From assembly GCA_028554795.2 (NCBI GenBank), contig CM068838.1, positions 93,358,974 to 93,422,973 of the forward strand: a DNA stretch of 64,000 bases, read 5' to 3'. The notes beneath the pieces are model-generated. The model had not been told where the DNA came from and searched no databases. It saw only the letters and a program-made list of their open reading frames with translations. The translations under genes were made by a program, and so were the position numbers. Below, piece after piece: positions 61,727 through 64,000 of the stretch (positions are counted from its first letter, which is position 1; each line of letters begins with the position of its first letter). Source of the stretch: Sinohyriopsis cumingii (Eukaryota > Mollusca > Bivalvia > Unionida > Unionidae).

Positions 61727-62280
61727 TTAGGAAGCAATCAACTTTAACCGCCTTAAGCCTTTGCCGCGGCCAAGGCCTACTTCTGGACTGCGTAGTGTCG
61801 ATGATGATGATGATGATGATTTTTTGGTAGAAATTACTAAGGGTTTTATGGTTGGTGTTGTCACAGGGTTGGGTTGTTTAGCTCTGGAAGGTCTTTTTCC
61901 CTTCGGTCGTAATAAAGAAGTCTGATAGATTTGTTTCAGACTTCTTAACTCCGCTAAAATTGTCTAACAGTACCGTCACGGTTTGACTTTCACCGTCTTG
62001 TTTCTTGGCTGCTTCTTGTTGTTTTCTTTTTTTTTCTTACCTCTTCTTCTTGCTGTTGATGTAGGAGAAAAGCCTGTTCCTCTTCCTTTTGCTTCTGTTT
62101 AAAATTCTCCACATGTGTTAAAGAATGAGAAGGTGGCAAAGGTACTGGTTCCGGAACAAATTCTTGCGAAAGAAAATCCACAAAATCCCAGTTTACCTCT
62201 TCTGGAAGTAACTCCGGGTTCCCTTGGGTAGTCTCCACGGTCGGTGCACCCCAATTCATGGTCTTCTGAGTTTTCGCCAT
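61727..62280 (-). pseudogene. Polinton gene X (Lys/Glu-rich, basic C-terminus), copy C
   Basis: Start ATG 62278-62280, chosen because it aligns with the start in copy A (45719). The first frame runs to 61990: KTMNWGAPTVETTQG, an acidic stretch, then a Gln/Lys/Glu-rich helix KQKQKEEEQAFLL. A SQTVTVLLD block matching copy A follows in another frame, then a basic stretch with a Ser run ending GRGKGLRRLKLIAS and TAA at 61727-61729 in a third. At least two frame changes break it. I do not know the family. The acidic-to-basic layout suggests a nucleic-acid-binding or virion-core role, but this is inference. A histone-like 3' end follows and Polinton D is inserted just upstream. Confidence 0.6.
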
Positions 62281-62324
62281 GTTTATGCTCATTGTGTCGC
62301 TTGGCTTGACTGCGCACAAACGCT

Positions 62325-62575
62325 AGTAGTAAATGGGGATACCCTAGCGACAATGGGAATTAGCATTACAAACACCCCTGGGACAATCTGGCGACAAGGG
62401 AAAATTAACATGGAGAAAAATCGTGGGACAATCTGGCGACAAGGGAAATTAACATGGGAAATAGATTTTGGGACTGTTGAGCGACAAGGGGAAATTGAAT
62501 ATGGGAATAAATCATGGGACTGTCTAGCGTCAAGGGGAATTGAACATGGTGGGATTGTCTAGGGACAATGATGGT
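62325..62575 (+). repeat. Polinton D terminal repeat
   Basis: Subrepeats with GGGACAATCTGGCGACAAGG and GAAATTAACATGGGAA; closest to the terminal repeat of copy B. Confidence 0.75.
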
Positions 62576-62579
62576 AGAG

Positions 62580-62894
62580 GGTCAAACACAACACAGACAG
62601 AAACATACATACACTAGTACAAGCGTGAGATTTATATATAAAGCATTACGAAGACCTGAAATCTTGCTGGGGTGTTCAAAAATTTGCATAATTGTAATGA
62701 TGCTATAAATAGCTATAATCAAGGAAATGCTCAACGACAAAATGGATGTGACTAAAAGTAACGTTAAAATGACGAAATTGTCCTAGAATTTAAAGGAAAA
62801 TAAACATATCCCCGAAAATTAAGTTACAATGGTTTAGACTAAAATGGATAAAATTAGTAACTACTTACAATATCAACTTCTGTGACGATAGTGG
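62580..62894. other. No recognised feature in Polinton D
   Basis: AT-rich, in the place where A and B have the coiled-coil gene. No such gene is readable. Confidence 0.4.
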
Positions 62895-63110
62895 ATAAAT
62901 ACCTATGTATCTATAATCAGCTGAAATTCCTATGAAATCCCACTATCTATTTATAGCTCCAACTTGTGGGTTTTTCCTTTGGAAAATCCCACTATCTTTT
63001 TATAGCCTCAGCTTGAGTGACGTTCCTGTTTATGAATTCTAGTATATATGTATAGCTACAAAATGTGGAAATCCCCAAGTCGATATTTATAGTCAGTGAC
63101 GTCACTGTAC
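62895..63110. repeat. Degenerate tandem repeat carrying TATA-like boxes
   Basis: Four to five units of about 50 bp. On the minus strand each carries TATAAA(A/T)AGATAGTGGG or a variant. Next to it at 63095-63106 is the palindrome CAGTGACGTCACTG. Confidence 0.5.
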
Positions 63111-63237
63111 TGAACACTAGGGGATAAATGGCAACAGTGTTGCAAGTGGCTGACCTGAATACGCGCTACTGTAGGTAGGTAGGTAAAGTGTATCTGATAG
63201 GGATAAAGTGAGCTTTATAGGGACAAACAGAGACCAA

Positions 63238-63384
63238 TACACACACACACAACATACGCGCGCAGACTCACACACACACACACACATAAAGAGGGAAGAG
63301 GAAAAAACAAACCCCAAAATATACTATCCACACTCGGGAGGAAGAAAAAAAAACCAAATATACGATCTACACAACGTACGCGAA

Positions 63385-63431
<47 letters not shown>

Positions 63432-64000
63432 CATACGCGCGCATACAAACACACACGCACACACACACCCACACACACACACAGAAGGAAGAGGAAAAAA
63501 CAAACCCCAAATATACTATCCACACTCGGGAGGAAGAAAAAAAAACAACCAAATATACGATCTACACAACGTACGCGAACAAACACACACACATACACAC
63601 ACAACATACGCGCGCAGACTCACACACACACACACACACAGAGGGAAGAGGAAAAAAACAAACCCCAAATATACTATCCACACTCGGGAGGAAAAAAAAA
63701 AACAACCAAATATACGATCTACACAACGTACGCGAACACACACACATACACACACACACACACACCCACAGAGGGAAGAGGAAAAAACAAACCCCAAATA
63801 TACTATCAACACAGAAGGGAGATAATACAAACCCCAAATAAACTATCCACACAAACGTACGCGAACGCATACAAACCCCAAATAAACTATCCACACAAAC
63901 GTATGCGAACGCATACAAACCCCAAATATACTATCCACACAACGTCGCTAACGCATACAAACCGCAAATATACTATTCACACTCGGGAGGAAGAAGAAAA
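63238..64000. repeat. Higher-order minisatellite, CA runs plus ACTATCCACAC
   Basis: About four copies of a block of roughly 130-240 bp: CA run, GAGGGAAGAGGAAAAAACAA, ACCCCAAATATACTATCCAC, TCGGGAGGAAG, then CGATCTACACAACGTACGCG. Simpler ACTATCCACAC units follow to the edge. All open frames here are repeat artefacts. Confidence 0.9.

Larger units (their letters stand above)
62325..64000 (+). mobile_element. Polinton copy D, left part, inserted into copy C
   Basis: Terminus AGTAGTAAATGGGGATACC at 62325, then a terminal repeat like that of copy B, reading inward to the right. It interrupts the leader of gene X of copy C: CTAGCG...GTGCGCAG, seen uninterrupted at about 45675-45691 in copy A, is split here. 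The ACTATCCACAC minisatellite begins about 0.9 kb inside, as in A and B, which identifies this as the coiled-coil-gene end. The coiled-coil gene itself is not recognisable. The element continues beyond the window. Confidence 0.65.

Overview
The window looks like animal nuclear DNA, most likely from a mollusc or another lophotrochozoan. It is AT-rich, with long (TA)n, (CA)n and (AAT)n arrays, a spliced CYP2-type cytochrome P450 with GT-AG introns, tRNA-derived SINEs, CR1/L2- and I-type LINEs, a Penelope-like element and several Polinton/Maverick copies. No complete host gene was found. The host coding material is two related P450 remnants in inverted orientation: a two-exon fragment at 5.0-6.3 kb (+) and three exons at 39.0-41.8 kb (-). 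Each carries a lesion.

Layout. 0-5 kb: decayed, unidentified coding-like sequence and an inverted/direct triplication. 5-7.4 kb: P450 fragment and a minus-strand CR1/L2 3' end. 11.07-14.28 kb: one end of a Polinton (copy B) with a terminal repeat, two minus-strand genes and a minisatellite. 14.4-16.3 kb: a dead LINE with RT and RNase H. 17.9 kb: SINE1. 19.8-20.2 kb: minisatellite. 21.1-22.5 kb: a phospholipase-A2-like fragment and an integrase-like remnant. 25.1-26.4 kb: a Penelope-like element, then a SINE2 tail. 26.6-39 kb: nothing recognised. 39-41.8 kb: P450 (-). 42.8-43.1 kb: SINE2.

44,995-54,421 is a complete but decayed 9.4-kb Polinton (copy A). It has about 200-bp terminal inverted repeats, AG...CT termini and a 6-bp target duplication with one mismatch. 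In order it holds a short terminal gene (X), a protein-primed PolB pseudogene, a BIR domain, an ATPase cut short by a SINE just after Walker A, and three small structural-type genes. 57,769-61,182 is a young, unusual 3.4-kb element bounded by 98-99% identical direct repeats and coding for an HNH/His-Me-finger protein. From 61.6 kb on lies a third Polinton fragment (C), split by a fourth (D) that runs off the right edge.

The main result comes from comparing the Polinton copies. Their small genes share a promoter module (ACGTC-centred motif plus TATA box, four cases). Several end in what looks like a replication-dependent histone mRNA 3' end: a 6-bp stem with 4-nt loop, a CA 4-6 nt later, and a conserved CTCTAGAAAAGA-type purine block 8-9 nt after the stem. 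The best case, 13,556-13,594, is a near-canonical histone signal. I know of no earlier description of this in Polintons. Coordinates of decayed genes are approximate.
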